Virus record (IMG/VR): IMGVR_UViG_3300048121_000993
Coordinates: 22,369 to 86,368 of that record
Strand: one strand, 5' to 3'
Length of the DNA stretch: 64,000 bases
DNA from: a virus
Shown: positions 48,048 through 56,145 of the stretch, one piece after another
Position numbering within the stretch: the stretch's first letter is position 1
How the letters are laid out: every line of letters starts with the position of its first letter
Program-made: the position numbers and the translations under genes
The notes under the pieces: model-generated
Databases searched by the model: none
What the model was told of the DNA's origin: nothing
The model's input: only the letters and a program-made list of their open reading frames with translations

Positions 48048-49238
48048 ATGGACAATAATTTACACAGTAAAAGTTGGTGTCCACTCCCATTTAACGCTAT
48101 TAGCTTTCATCCTACAGGAGCATTAACTCGTTGCATGATGAGTAATATTCCAATGGGTGAAAGTTTTGATAGTGTACAAATGCAACAGCTACGCCAAGAT
48201 ATGCTTGACGGTAAGTGGGATAAAGAAGGTTGCATTAGTTGTTGGAAAAAAGAAGAACAAGGCAACATAAGCCAAAGACAAAAATGGCTACAAAGAAACC
48301 CACAAGATTTTAAAAGTCCTGAAGGATATAATAATCCACAATTAACAGGCAATCCAATAAATCATATGTTTGTAAATTATAGCAACATATGTAATTTTAA
48401 ATGTAGAATGTGTGGACCTAATTACAGTAATAGTCTTATTCCAGAACACAAACATTTACATTCTATTGGATTAGGAAAACAAGTAAAAGTAGAGTCTATT
48501 AAAAATAGAAACTTTATAAATGATTACTTAAAAAATAACCCAAACAGCTTAGATAATGTAAACAGTATATGGATAACAGGCGGTGAGCCTCTTATGGATG
48601 ATAATTGTTATGAACTTATTGATATTTTAGATGACTATGATAAATCATGGGAAACTGATATGGTTATTACAACCAACGGTTCTAAGGTTGATTTAGATAA
48701 ATTACAAAAGTTTGATAACTTGAAGTTCTTTGAACTTGATTTAAGTTTAGATACTCCGGGCAGTATGTTTGAATATATGCGTAGTGCAGGCATATTCACA
48801 TGGGAGCAAATGAAAAAACTAATAGATGATTTGGCACACTTTAAAAAAGAAAACAGTAGTTGGTTTCATATGTGTTTTAACGCAAGTATACAAGCATACA
48901 ACTTTGATACAGTATTAGAATTTGACAAAATATGCAGAGATGCAAATGCACTAAATAATACTAGGATGTTAATATTTCCAGAACACTTTAGATTAGATGT
49001 ACTACCACTGGAAATGAGACAAGCAGAATTAAGAAAAATAAAAGACTACACAGTTGCAGCATACGATCCTAGGTTCCAACGAACATTCACAGATATATGC
49101 AATAGTATGGCTAAGCCACAAGCAAGCAATGAAATAGTAGACAAGTTTAAACAAATAACAAAAGCACAAGATACATACAGAGGTATGCACATAACAGATT
49201 ACCACACACAATTAGCAGAATTTATATATGACAGATAA
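48048..49238 (+). CDS. Twitch-type radical SAM protein 1
   Basis: 396 residues from ATG 48048, which has GGTGA five bases upstream (GTG at 48039 is an alternative). The order is unusual: an N-terminal twitch-like segment SWCPLPFNAISFHPTG.L.RCMMS and a GCISCW pair come first, then the radical SAM cluster site CNFKCRMC, TGGEPLMDD and TTNGSK. Close paralogue of the next gene. Likely modifies a peptide, sugar or nucleotide with radical chemistry; the substrate is unknown. Confidence 0.9.
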   Translation: MDNNLHSKSWCPLPFNAISFHPTGALTRCMMSNIPMGESFDSVQMQQLRQDMLDGKWDKEGCISCWKKEEQGNISQRQKWLQRNPQDFKSPEGYNNPQLTGNPINHMFVNYSNICNFKCRMCGPNYSNSLIPEHKHLHSIGLGKQVKVESIKNRNFINDYLKNNPNSLDNVNSIWITGGEPLMDDNCYELIDILDDYDKSWETDMVITTNGSKVDLDKLQKFDNLKFFELDLSLDTPGSMFEYMRSAGIFTWEQMKKLIDDLAHFKKENSSWFHMCFNASIQAYNFDTVLEFDKICRDANALNNTRMLIFPEHFRLDVLPLEMRQAELRKIKDYTVAAYDPRFQRTFTDICNSMAKPQASNEIVDKFKQITKAQDTYRGMHITDYHTQLAEFIYDR

Positions 49239-50520
49239 AAAATTAATACCAGAGCGTTGGGTTGTTCATCACGATAATGCAGGTACAACAGTAAAAGAAA
49301 ATGATAAATGGAAAAACTTGCATAGCCCAAGTTGGTGTCCAGTTCCCTTTAATACAATAAGTTGGCATCCATCTGGAATAGTAAGTCGTTGCATGATGAG
49401 TGACGATCCAATGGGAACTTCACATGAAAGTGATGTAATGCAAGAACTACGAAAAAACATGCTTGCTGGTAAGTGGGATACACATGGATGTTTAAACTGT
49501 TTACAAAAAGAACGCAATGGTTTTAAAAGCCAGCGTATGAATTGGTTACATCATGACTTCAGAGAAAGACTTGGAGATCCTGAACCATATACTAATCCAA
49601 AAATAACTGGAAATAAGATAAGTCATTTATTTGTGAACTTTTCAAATGTATGTAATTTTAAATGTAGAATGTGCAATGCAAACTTTAGTAACAGTTTAAT
49701 TCCAGAAAACAAACATATGTACTCATTGTTTCCTGAAGAATATCATAAGGTTCCTTTACAACAAACAAAAAACTTTAATAATATTAATGAATACTTAGAA
49801 GCAACTCCAGAAGTATTAGATGGAATAACAAGCATATGGATGACTGGTGGTGAACCATTTATGGATGATAGTCCATACAAACTAATGGAGCTTATTGAAG
49901 AATATGGGCATCCAGAAAAGATTAAGATGGTTATTACTACTAATGGGTCTAAATTAGATTTTAACAAATTAAGTAAATTTAATAAACTAAAAAGTCTTAT
50001 ACTAGATATTAGTATAGATGCAGTAGGACCTATGTTTGAATACATGCGTAGTAATGGAGTATTTACATGGAGTCAAATGGAAGCAACATGTGGACAGTTG
50101 AAAAATTTTAAAGAAACTAACAAAGAGTGGTTTAAATTTCAAATTAATAGCAGTTACCAAATATTTAATTATGATAATACTTGGGACTTTTTAGAGTTTA
50201 TTGATGATCATGAATGTGATAGTAATATGAGATTGGTTGTGTATCCTGAACATTTGAGAGCAGGAAATTTACCACAAAGTTTTAAAAACGAAGCATATGC
50301 TATGTGTGATAAAATAGAATTGCGATACGGAAACAAAGATCAACATCAGATTAAAATGTTAGACGATATAAGACAAGCGTTAAGTGTAGAAGAAAAACAC
50401 TATAAATCATTTAAACGAGTTGTAACAGAACAAGACAAGTTTAGAGGAAAGTACTTATATGAATATAATGAGAAACTTGGTGAACTGCTTTATGGAACTA
50501 AACAACAATGCCTATTTTAA
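49228..50520 (+). CDS. Twitch-type radical SAM protein 2
   Basis: 430 residues, overlapping the previous gene by 11 bases. Same domain order: SWCPVPFNTISWHPSG...RCMMSDDPMG, GCLNCL, CNFKCRMC, TGGEPFMDDS, TTNGSK. N-terminal extension of about 30 residues compared with protein 1. Two neighbouring paralogues may form a heterodimer or work in sequence. A family B gene follows, as it does after the split radical SAM pair at 17.8 kb. Confidence 0.9.
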   Translation: MTDKKLIPERWVVHHDNAGTTVKENDKWKNLHSPSWCPVPFNTISWHPSGIVSRCMMSDDPMGTSHESDVMQELRKNMLAGKWDTHGCLNCLQKERNGFKSQRMNWLHHDFRERLGDPEPYTNPKITGNKISHLFVNFSNVCNFKCRMCNANFSNSLIPENKHMYSLFPEEYHKVPLQQTKNFNNINEYLEATPEVLDGITSIWMTGGEPFMDDSPYKLMELIEEYGHPEKIKMVITTNGSKLDFNKLSKFNKLKSLILDISIDAVGPMFEYMRSNGVFTWSQMEATCGQLKNFKETNKEWFKFQINSSYQIFNYDNTWDFLEFIDDHECDSNMRLVVYPEHLRAGNLPQSFKNEAYAMCDKIELRYGNKDQHQIKMLDDIRQALSVEEKHYKSFKRVVTEQDKFRGKYLYEYNEKLGELLYGTKQQCLF

Positions 50521-51242
50521 GACCACCACATAAAAGTTATACAGTTGTATTTGAAGAAGGCCTTCCTGGAGATTGGCTTGGATGGTTTATTAATAAACAC
50601 TATAAATTTCCACAAATAAAGCCTTTACAGATAAGAGACGGAAGAATAGGACACCAGGGTAGGTATTGGACTCCTATAGATAGAAGTATATATAATAAAC
50701 ATGGCGAAAGTTGGAGTGAAAAGTCATTTCCATTCAATACAGTTATTGACAAAGCATTAGAAATGGGCTACGGCGACTTTGAAAAACTAATATTTAAAGT
50801 TGGACCAAAGGGCCATTACTTAAATTACTTGTATGAAAACTTTGATGCTATTCATACCAAAGAGGCAAACATAACAAATCATATAGTAGTAGAATTCTCA
50901 GATAATGATATGCTTTCATTATACGAAAACGAAATAGAAGATAGACGAGGCAACTTAGAATCTCACTATAAGCATTTAAAAATACTTGATGGAGTTGATG
51001 CAAGTACAGCCGAACGAGAAGCTGCAGAAGAAGTGATGCAAGATAGTTATTCAACCTATAAACAAAAGTTTAATGAACGTGGAATTCATGTAGATAAAAT
51101 AGATGTAAGTAAAATTATGAAACATGATGTATATGAGTATTATAGATTATGCTTAATAATTGACAGCCCACCTTTAACAAACTGGCGAGAATTAGCTACT
51201 GATTTTGTAGAATTCAGTTTACAAAATTATAAAACAGATTGA
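50508..51242 (+). CDS. Family B paralogue 3 (244 aa)
   Basis: Overlaps the radical SAM gene by 13 bases. Family B marks: GDWLGWFINKHYKF, EKLIFKVGPKGH, HVDKIDVSKIM....YYRLCLIIDSPPLTNWREL. This suggests a partner enzyme to the radical SAM proteins. The fold may be sulfotransferase-like; unproven. Confidence 0.7.
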   Translation: MPILRPPHKSYTVVFEEGLPGDWLGWFINKHYKFPQIKPLQIRDGRIGHQGRYWTPIDRSIYNKHGESWSEKSFPFNTVIDKALEMGYGDFEKLIFKVGPKGHYLNYLYENFDAIHTKEANITNHIVVEFSDNDMLSLYENEIEDRRGNLESHYKHLKILDGVDASTAEREAAEEVMQDSYSTYKQKFNERGIHVDKIDVSKIMKHDVYEYYRLCLIIDSPPLTNWRELATDFVEFSLQNYKTD

Positions 51243-51267
51243 CAAATAGCATAATTTACGCTATAAT
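51239..51267 (+). promoter_or_regulatory. Consensus sigma70 promoter
   Basis: Perfect TTGACA (51239-51244), 17-base spacer, perfect TATAAT (51262-51267). Confidence 0.9.
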
Positions 51268-51301
51268 GTAAATGTAACAAATTTACTATGGAGCGTAAAA
51301 T

Positions 51302-51739
51302 ATGACGATGCAATTACTTGGTCCACATATGACCACAACTCAATATAGTCGGAAGAAAAGCAAAAAGGCTTTGAGTCCAGTAAAACTAGAAAAACTACGT
51401 GTACAATGGCGACAACACAACAAAGATTGTCGTAGGCGACATATCCACTCGGCACAGTTTGCAGAGTTTGATGATTATGTTGCATATGTAAGCGGTACAT
51501 ACAAAGCCCCAAAAAGCACAGCAAAGCCTAAAGCATACGAACCTCCTAAGGTGCGTGAAACAACACATTATCCAAGTCTTAGCAATAATGTTAGTGGTAA
51601 TGGCACACGCAAAGAGCCAATGCAATACACAGGCGAACGCAAATTACTAGGCATTGCAACAATGCACAAAAGTAATATGGTTCCTATCTTTGAAGATCAA
51701 AAAGAACAGGCAGTCGAAATAGCACAAATGAGGCGCTAA
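51302..51739 (+). CDS. Hypothetical basic protein (145 aa)
   Basis: GGAG eight bases before the ATG and a consensus promoter upstream. The protein is basic, with the N-terminal RKKSKKALSPVKLEKLRVQWRQHNKDCRRRH, then a Pro/Lys-rich disordered centre with KPKAYEPPKVRE, and a C-terminal tail. It may bind nucleic acid. Early expression is likely from the promoter. Function unknown. Confidence 0.75.
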   Translation: MTMQLLGPHMTTTQYSRKKSKKALSPVKLEKLRVQWRQHNKDCRRRHIHSAQFAEFDDYVAYVSGTYKAPKSTAKPKAYEPPKVRETTHYPSLSNNVSGNGTRKEPMQYTGERKLLGIATMHKSNMVPIFEDQKEQAVEIAQMRR

Positions 51740-52038
51740 TGACAAAAGTTTGGAGTGTTACTATCAAAGGCAAAAACGACACAGTTGTAATGACTGATGA
51801 ACAAGCAATGATAGTTAAAATGAAGTTTGCACCAAACATCGATATGCATGACTTAACTACACTACATGGACTAACACCAGAATACTTACACAAAATAGAA
51901 CGAAATAAATCATTTGAAGGCGAAGATAAAAGTCTACTTTGGATGAAAAACAGTCTAGAAATGGGAGTATATGGCGGTTGGCCAGGTGAGTATGAGAAAG
52001 CAGTCTGGGAATATCAAGACCTAATTAATATGAAATAA
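51739..52038 (+). CDS. Hypothetical protein (99 aa)
   Basis: Starts in a TAATG overlap. Mixed alpha/beta with a C-terminal helix containing several Trp residues (SLLWMKNSLEMGVYGGWPGEYEKAVWEY). No recognised family. Confidence 0.7.
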   Translation: MTKVWSVTIKGKNDTVVMTDEQAMIVKMKFAPNIDMHDLTTLHGLTPEYLHKIERNKSFEGEDKSLLWMKNSLEMGVYGGWPGEYEKAVWEYQDLINMK

Positions 52039-52042
52039 AAGG

Positions 52043-52071
52043 TTGACAACCAAGACATCTTGTCGTATAAT
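52043..52071 (+). promoter_or_regulatory. Repeated promoter cassette, copy 5
   Basis: TTGACA (52043-52048) inside GGTTG-A-CAACC, AAGACATCTT (52052-52061), TATAAT (52066-52071). Confidence 0.85.
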
Positions 52072-52104
52072 ATATACATAATGTTAGAAAAAAGAGGAAT
52101 AAAG

Positions 52105-52686
52105 TTGGAAGATAAAATCATACTTACAGATTGCGATGGTGTACTACTTGATTGGGAAAGTGCGTTTCATAAATGGATGGAATCACATGGACATGTTAAA
52201 GTAGCACATGGAATGTACGATATTAGTCAACAGTATGGGTTTGAAAAGGCTCAAGGTAAACAACTAATTAAAATATTTAACGAAAGTGCATGGATGGGCT
52301 ATTTAAAAGCATTCCGTGATGCACGAAGTGGTGTTGCTAAACTATACGAACATGGATACCGATTTCATTGTATTACAAGTTTAAGTTTAGACAAAAAAGC
52401 AATTCGTCTAAGAAAGTACAACTTAGAGAATGTATTTGGTAAGGGTACTTTTAAAGAAGTACTATGTTTGGATACTGGTGCAGACAAAGACGAAGCATTG
52501 GCACCATATGTTGGAAGTGATGCATTTTGGATCGAGGACAAACTCGAAAATGCAGAGTGTGGGGCTAAGTTAGGATTAAAAAGTATTCTACTAAAACACG
52601 ATCATAACAAAGATGAAGTCTTAATGGACGGAATAAAAATGGCAGGCAATTGGGCCGATATAGTTGACATGATTGTCAACAGTTAA
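52105..52686 (+). CDS. HAD-family phosphatase/nucleotidase-like protein
   Basis: 193 residues from TTG 52105, which has GAGGA six bases upstream; in-frame ATGs further up lie in the promoter. Motif I LTDCDGVLLDW (Asp9, Asp11) is the HAD nucleophile and acid; motif II is CITSL; the C-terminal AFWIEDKLENAECGAKLGLKSIL matches motif IV (Glu-Asp). Related phage enzymes act as 5'(3')-deoxyribonucleotidases. The substrate is not certain. Expressed from a cassette promoter. Confidence 0.82.
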   Translation: MEDKIILTDCDGVLLDWESAFHKWMESHGHVKVAHGMYDISQQYGFEKAQGKQLIKIFNESAWMGYLKAFRDARSGVAKLYEHGYRFHCITSLSLDKKAIRLRKYNLENVFGKGTFKEVLCLDTGADKDEALAPYVGSDAFWIEDKLENAECGAKLGLKSILLKHDHNKDEVLMDGIKMAGNWADIVDMIVNS

Positions 52687-52687
52687 T

Positions 52688-53422
52688 TTATTCTTCGTCT
52701 CCGTAAATAGTTAGAACTTCAGTAACAGCGACATGTCGTTCAACATCACCTTTGGTAAAGCTGACAACTCCAATTATATCACTACCTCTTTGTTCTAGTA
52801 GTTTTACGAAATTTTTAAGACCGTTGTCTTCGAATCCACGGTCGTGTTGTGCTAAGTCTCCTGTTACAATAATTTTAGAATTCTCGCCAATGCGTGTTAA
52901 TAACATCTTCATTTGAGATGGTGTCGCATTTTGCATTTCGTCTGCTATAATCCAAGAATTCTTAAAAGTTCTACCACGCATATATGCCAGTGGTGCAATC
53001 TCGATAATGTTCTCATTAATCATATTTTCGATTGTACTTGGTGACCAATATTCTTCCATTACGTCAAATATAGGTCTTGTCCATGGTGCCATTTTTTCTA
53101 CTAATGTTCCTGGTAGAAAACCATGTTGTTCATCAACACTAACCGCAGGTCGTGTAATAACAATTTTACTACATAAGTTTGAATTGTATGCGTCAATAGC
53201 CGCTAACACGCCTAGCAATGTTTTACCTGTACCTGCAGGTCCCATTGCAAACACAATGTTACGTTTTTCATCGTCAAGAAGCTCTACATAATCTTCTTGT
53301 GCGAGATTACGTGGAACAATTTGTACATGTCGTTTTCTGTGTGCGTTGAGTTGGACTATCTTATCCTGTGAATGTTCTTGTTGATATTGTTGTTTTTTTG
53401 TTTTTCGAGCTCGTTTAGCCAT
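52688..53422 (-). CDS. phoH: PhoH-like ATPase
   Basis: 244 residues from ATG 53422 (minus strand, AGGAG just upstream); an upstream in-frame start at 53479 lacks such a site. Basic N-terminus, then Walker A GPAGTGKT (61-68), a PhoH block ITRPAVSVDEQHGFLPGTLVEKM, and Walker B WIIADEMQN. PhoH is widespread in marine phages and may be an RNA helicase or RNase regulator. The gene is convergent with the HAD gene, with one base between. Confidence 0.94.
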   Translation of the reverse strand: MAKRARKTKKQQYQQEHSQDKIVQLNAHRKRHVQIVPRNLAQEDYVELLDDEKRNIVFAMGPAGTGKTLLGVLAAIDAYNSNLCSKIVITRPAVSVDEQHGFLPGTLVEKMAPWTRPIFDVMEEYWSPSTIENMINENIIEIAPLAYMRGRTFKNSWIIADEMQNATPSQMKMLLTRIGENSKIIVTGDLAQHDRGFEDNGLKNFVKLLEQRGSDIIGVVSFTKGDVERHVAVTEVLTIYGDEE

Positions 53423-53539
53423 GTGTTCTCCTATTTGGATGCTTGGGCCCTTTACTGCCTGCTCATATGTATTTAACACTTTGAGAATTAAGTTAAGTTA
53501 GCATAAAAAGAATAAAAGTTGACACTACGAACTAACTGT

Positions 53540-53547
53540 CATAAATA
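53540..53547 (+). promoter_or_regulatory. T4-late-like box CATAAATA
   Basis: 23 bases before the start of a structural-type gene; a TTGACA occurs at 53519 but no matching -10 is clear. Confidence 0.5.
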
Positions 53548-53570
53548 AGTATATATTAAAGGAATTCACA

Positions 53571-54098
53571 ATGGATCAAAATTATATTTTAAACAACCTA
53601 AGAGCAAACACTAGTCGAGATAGTGCGTTAGAAACACTAATGGACTTTGAGCGTGTAATGGATAATGCCAACATTTATGCATATAAAAACTGGATGGAAG
53701 GCGAAATCGTCGAAGGTCCACATATTGATAGATATTGGGTAACAGTTACATTAATGTATTATAAGAATCAAATGCCAGATCCTGAAGGTGCAATGCGTTT
53801 AACAAGAAATGGTTGTAAAGTATATTTTGCAGAAGAAGAATACATTACGGCTGCTAAACTAAGAAGTCCAGACGACAGTGAAGGACAAGACGGAGCAGAC
53901 GGTAGAAGACCAGGGCAAACTCGTGCTAAAAGAGTTATTAAGCCTATTTGGTTAGTAACAATAGTAATGCCTAGAAAATATATGAATGATGTAGAAGCAG
54001 CTAAATTGCGTGTTGATGATCAAGGTATTGATAGTAATGCAGTAGAGCAAGCATACACAGATGAAATATCTGCAGCAGACGAAGGATTAGACTTATGA
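53571..54098 (+). CDS. Probable virion protein (175 aa)
   Basis: Preceded by a late-type box and AAGGAA. The N-terminal half includes RDSALETLMDFERVMDNANIYAYKNWMEGEIVEGPHIDRYWVTVTLMYY; a Gly/Asp-rich linker GQDGADGRRPGQ follows. This arrangement is known in T4-like marine phages as an uncharacterised structural protein. ATGA overlap with the next gene. Confidence 0.72.
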   Translation: MDQNYILNNLRANTSRDSALETLMDFERVMDNANIYAYKNWMEGEIVEGPHIDRYWVTVTLMYYKNQMPDPEGAMRLTRNGCKVYFAEEEYITAAKLRSPDDSEGQDGADGRRPGQTRAKRVIKPIWLVTIVMPRKYMNDVEAAKLRVDDQGIDSNAVEQAYTDEISAADEGLDL

Positions 54099-54562
54099 GC
54101 ATACAACACAATGATTTAATAGATTTAGTACAATCAACATTTAGTGTAGATCAATACAAAAGTAAAATAGGCGATGATAAGAATGTTGTAGTATTAGCAT
54201 TTGAAGTTAAAGATGCCGATCCAGCAAAAGATTTAAGTCTGTTTATTGAAACAGGACATGACTGTATTGATGTAGATGTATCGCCGGGTCCAGACAAAGA
54301 CGGAAATTACAAAGTCTTTGTTGAATTACAACGAAACAGTAAGTTATTTGATTCAATTGATAACATACTAAAAGATATCACTCGTGTAGACGAATCAGCA
54401 AACAGCTTTATGTTTAATGCATACAAAAGCGATATGCCTTCAAATTGGAATAGACAAAACTTTGAAAGTAGTGTATACTCAAGTAGTTACGATTATGAAA
54501 TGGCCACTAACCCAAAAGCTCAAGAAATATCGGAACGCATTAAATTTTTAAACAAGTATTAA
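54095..54562 (+). CDS. Hypothetical virion-module protein (155 aa)
   Basis: Second gene of the late operon. Mixed alpha/beta; conserved-looking GHDCIDVDVSPGPDKDGNYKVFVEL. The last third is Ser/Tyr-rich (SSVYSSSYDYEM). Pairs with the previous gene; function unknown. Confidence 0.7.
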   Translation: MSIQHNDLIDLVQSTFSVDQYKSKIGDDKNVVVLAFEVKDADPAKDLSLFIETGHDCIDVDVSPGPDKDGNYKVFVELQRNSKLFDSIDNILKDITRVDESANSFMFNAYKSDMPSNWNRQNFESSVYSSSYDYEMATNPKAQEISERIKFLNKY

Positions 54563-54566
54563 TATT

Positions 54567-55040
54567 ATGATATTAGGAAAACTTAAATTACTTCTTATAA
54601 TGACTGCTGTACTCGGTGCAGTAGGATTAGGTGCGTGGAAGTATTACACATACACACAAGAACAAATTCGTGTATATGCCACAAACGCCGCAACTGCCGA
54701 ACAAGCCGCAGAAGCTTCACAGGCCGCATTTGTATCAGTACAAAAAGATTTAGCAGAAGTACAAAAACAATTTAATGAAGTAAGCAAAGAATTTGCATCA
54801 GCACAATCACGTGTTGATACACTTGAAGAAAAACTAAGCGAACATGACTTAGGTCAACTTGCACAAGCAAGACCTGGATTAGTTGAAAAAATAATTGACA
54901 AAGCCAGTAACAACGTAGCAAGATGTATAGAGATACTAAGCGGTTCACCATTAACGGAGAAAGAAATCAATGTTACAAAAAAATCAAAAGCCAATACTGA
55001 ATGTCCTGGCATTGCTAATCCTAACTACGTTCCTAAGTAG
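54567..55040 (+). CDS. Putative inner-membrane spanin-like protein (157 aa)
   Basis: N-terminal membrane segment about 5-25 (KLLLIMTAVLGAVGLGAWKYY), then a long Ala/Glu/Gln coiled coil (about 30-105), as in Rz i-spanins. The following gene, with a lipoprotein signal, starts within its last 71 bases in another frame, the classic overlapping Rz/Rz1 layout. Spanins fuse the two membranes at the end of lysis. The call depends on topology and gene arrangement. Confidence 0.6.
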   Translation: MILGKLKLLLIMTAVLGAVGLGAWKYYTYTQEQIRVYATNAATAEQAAEASQAAFVSVQKDLAEVQKQFNEVSKEFASAQSRVDTLEEKLSEHDLGQLAQARPGLVEKIIDKASNNVARCIEILSGSPLTEKEINVTKKSKANTECPGIANPNYVPK

Positions 55041-55419
55041 TTGTGCAACTACCCCACAGGTAATTTCATATAAAGCAGAGCCTATTGAAAAGCCAGCACT
55101 AGTATTACCTGCAACGGGTACACTAGAATTAAGAGATGCTGATTGGGATATTATTACACCAGATGCATTGGGTCAAGTGTTTGATAAGTTACAAGCAGAT
55201 GGCGAACCTGTAGTTATATATGCATTAACAACAGAAGGCTATGAGCAACTTTCATTAAACATGGCAGATATACTTAAATTGTTATCACAACAAAAAGCAA
55301 TTATTGAAGCATACAAAGAATACTACGAACAAACAGAAAAAAATATAGATGATTACAACAGCAAAAACAAAGAAGTTCCTGTTGAAAAAACAGGAATACT
55401 CGATAAATTTCTTAATTAA
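54970..55419 (+). CDS. Putative outer-membrane spanin-like lipoprotein (149 aa)
   Basis: A lipobox LSSC at residues 22-25 follows a hydrophobic signal segment, so the mature protein should be lipidated and go to the outer membrane. It overlaps the coiled-coil gene by 71 bases. It is longer than typical Rz1 and its C-terminal part is helical (ILKLLSQQKAIIEAYKEYYEQTEKNIDDY). An o-spanin is the best guess; another envelope lipoprotein is possible. Confidence 0.6.
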   Translation: MLQKNQKPILNVLALLILTTFLSSCATTPQVISYKAEPIEKPALVLPATGTLELRDADWDIITPDALGQVFDKLQADGEPVVIYALTTEGYEQLSLNMADILKLLSQQKAIIEAYKEYYEQTEKNIDDYNSKNKEVPVEKTGILDKFLN

Positions 55420-55446
55420 AAACACTAACGTTTAAGGCTCTTCATA

Positions 55447-56145
55447 ATGTCAATAAATACTACGATGAAGAAAATGAACAATCCTTGGTTTATACTCGGC
55501 CTCGAACCAGGTGCTACATTTAAAGAGGTCAAATTAGCATACAAAAAATTAGCTCTAAAAAATCACCCAGACAAGGGCGGTACTATCGCAGACTGGTTGG
55601 CTATCAGTGATGCTTACGAAGAAATTCAAAAAAAGAATCATGTTCCTATATTAAAATCAACAGATGTGCAAATGATAGATCTAGCATTAACAATCGAACA
55701 ACAAATTAGTGGTGTAAATGATTATGTTAAAATTGATGAAGAAGAAGACTTATATTTAAAAGTAAATATTCCAGCAGGCGTACTAGCTGGAGATAAGTTT
55801 AAAATAACTGATAAGCGAAAAAAATATATAATAAATGTGAAAGAAAAGGCAAATAAAGTCTTTACAAGATCGGGAAATAATATTATAATGTATAAGACAT
55901 TGGATGTTATTGATGTAATGAAACTAAATTCATTTATGATAATGACACCAACAGGAGAACGCTGTGAAATTGATATTCCAATAGATACAGTGACAGGAAG
56001 TATAATAGTGCTAAAGGGACATGGGTTATACAATAGAAAGAGTAAAAGAAAAGGTAATTTAAGGATACATATAAAGGTGAAGATACCTTACTTAAATAGT
56101 ACTAATATAGAAGAATTTATAACGAGGTTAAGGACAAATGACTGA
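55447..56145 (+). CDS. DnaJ/CbpA-like J-domain protein
   Basis: 232 residues. The J-domain is complete with HPD at 40-42 (LALKNHPDKGG). After it comes a C-terminal region with GV..Y..I and ILKGHG..NRK..RKGNLRIHIKV, matching the type II Hsp40 C-domain. No zinc-finger domain. It stimulates DnaK ATPase, so it would recruit host DnaK. It overlaps clpA by eight bases, linking Hsp70 and Clp pathways. AAGG upstream. Confidence 0.85.
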   Translation: MSINTTMKKMNNPWFILGLEPGATFKEVKLAYKKLALKNHPDKGGTIADWLAISDAYEEIQKKNHVPILKSTDVQMIDLALTIEQQISGVNDYVKIDEEEDLYLKVNIPAGVLAGDKFKITDKRKKYIINVKEKANKVFTRSGNNIIMYKTLDVIDVMKLNSFMIMTPTGERCEIDIPIDTVTGSIIVLKGHGLYNRKSKRKGNLRIHIKVKIPYLNSTNIEEFITRLRTND

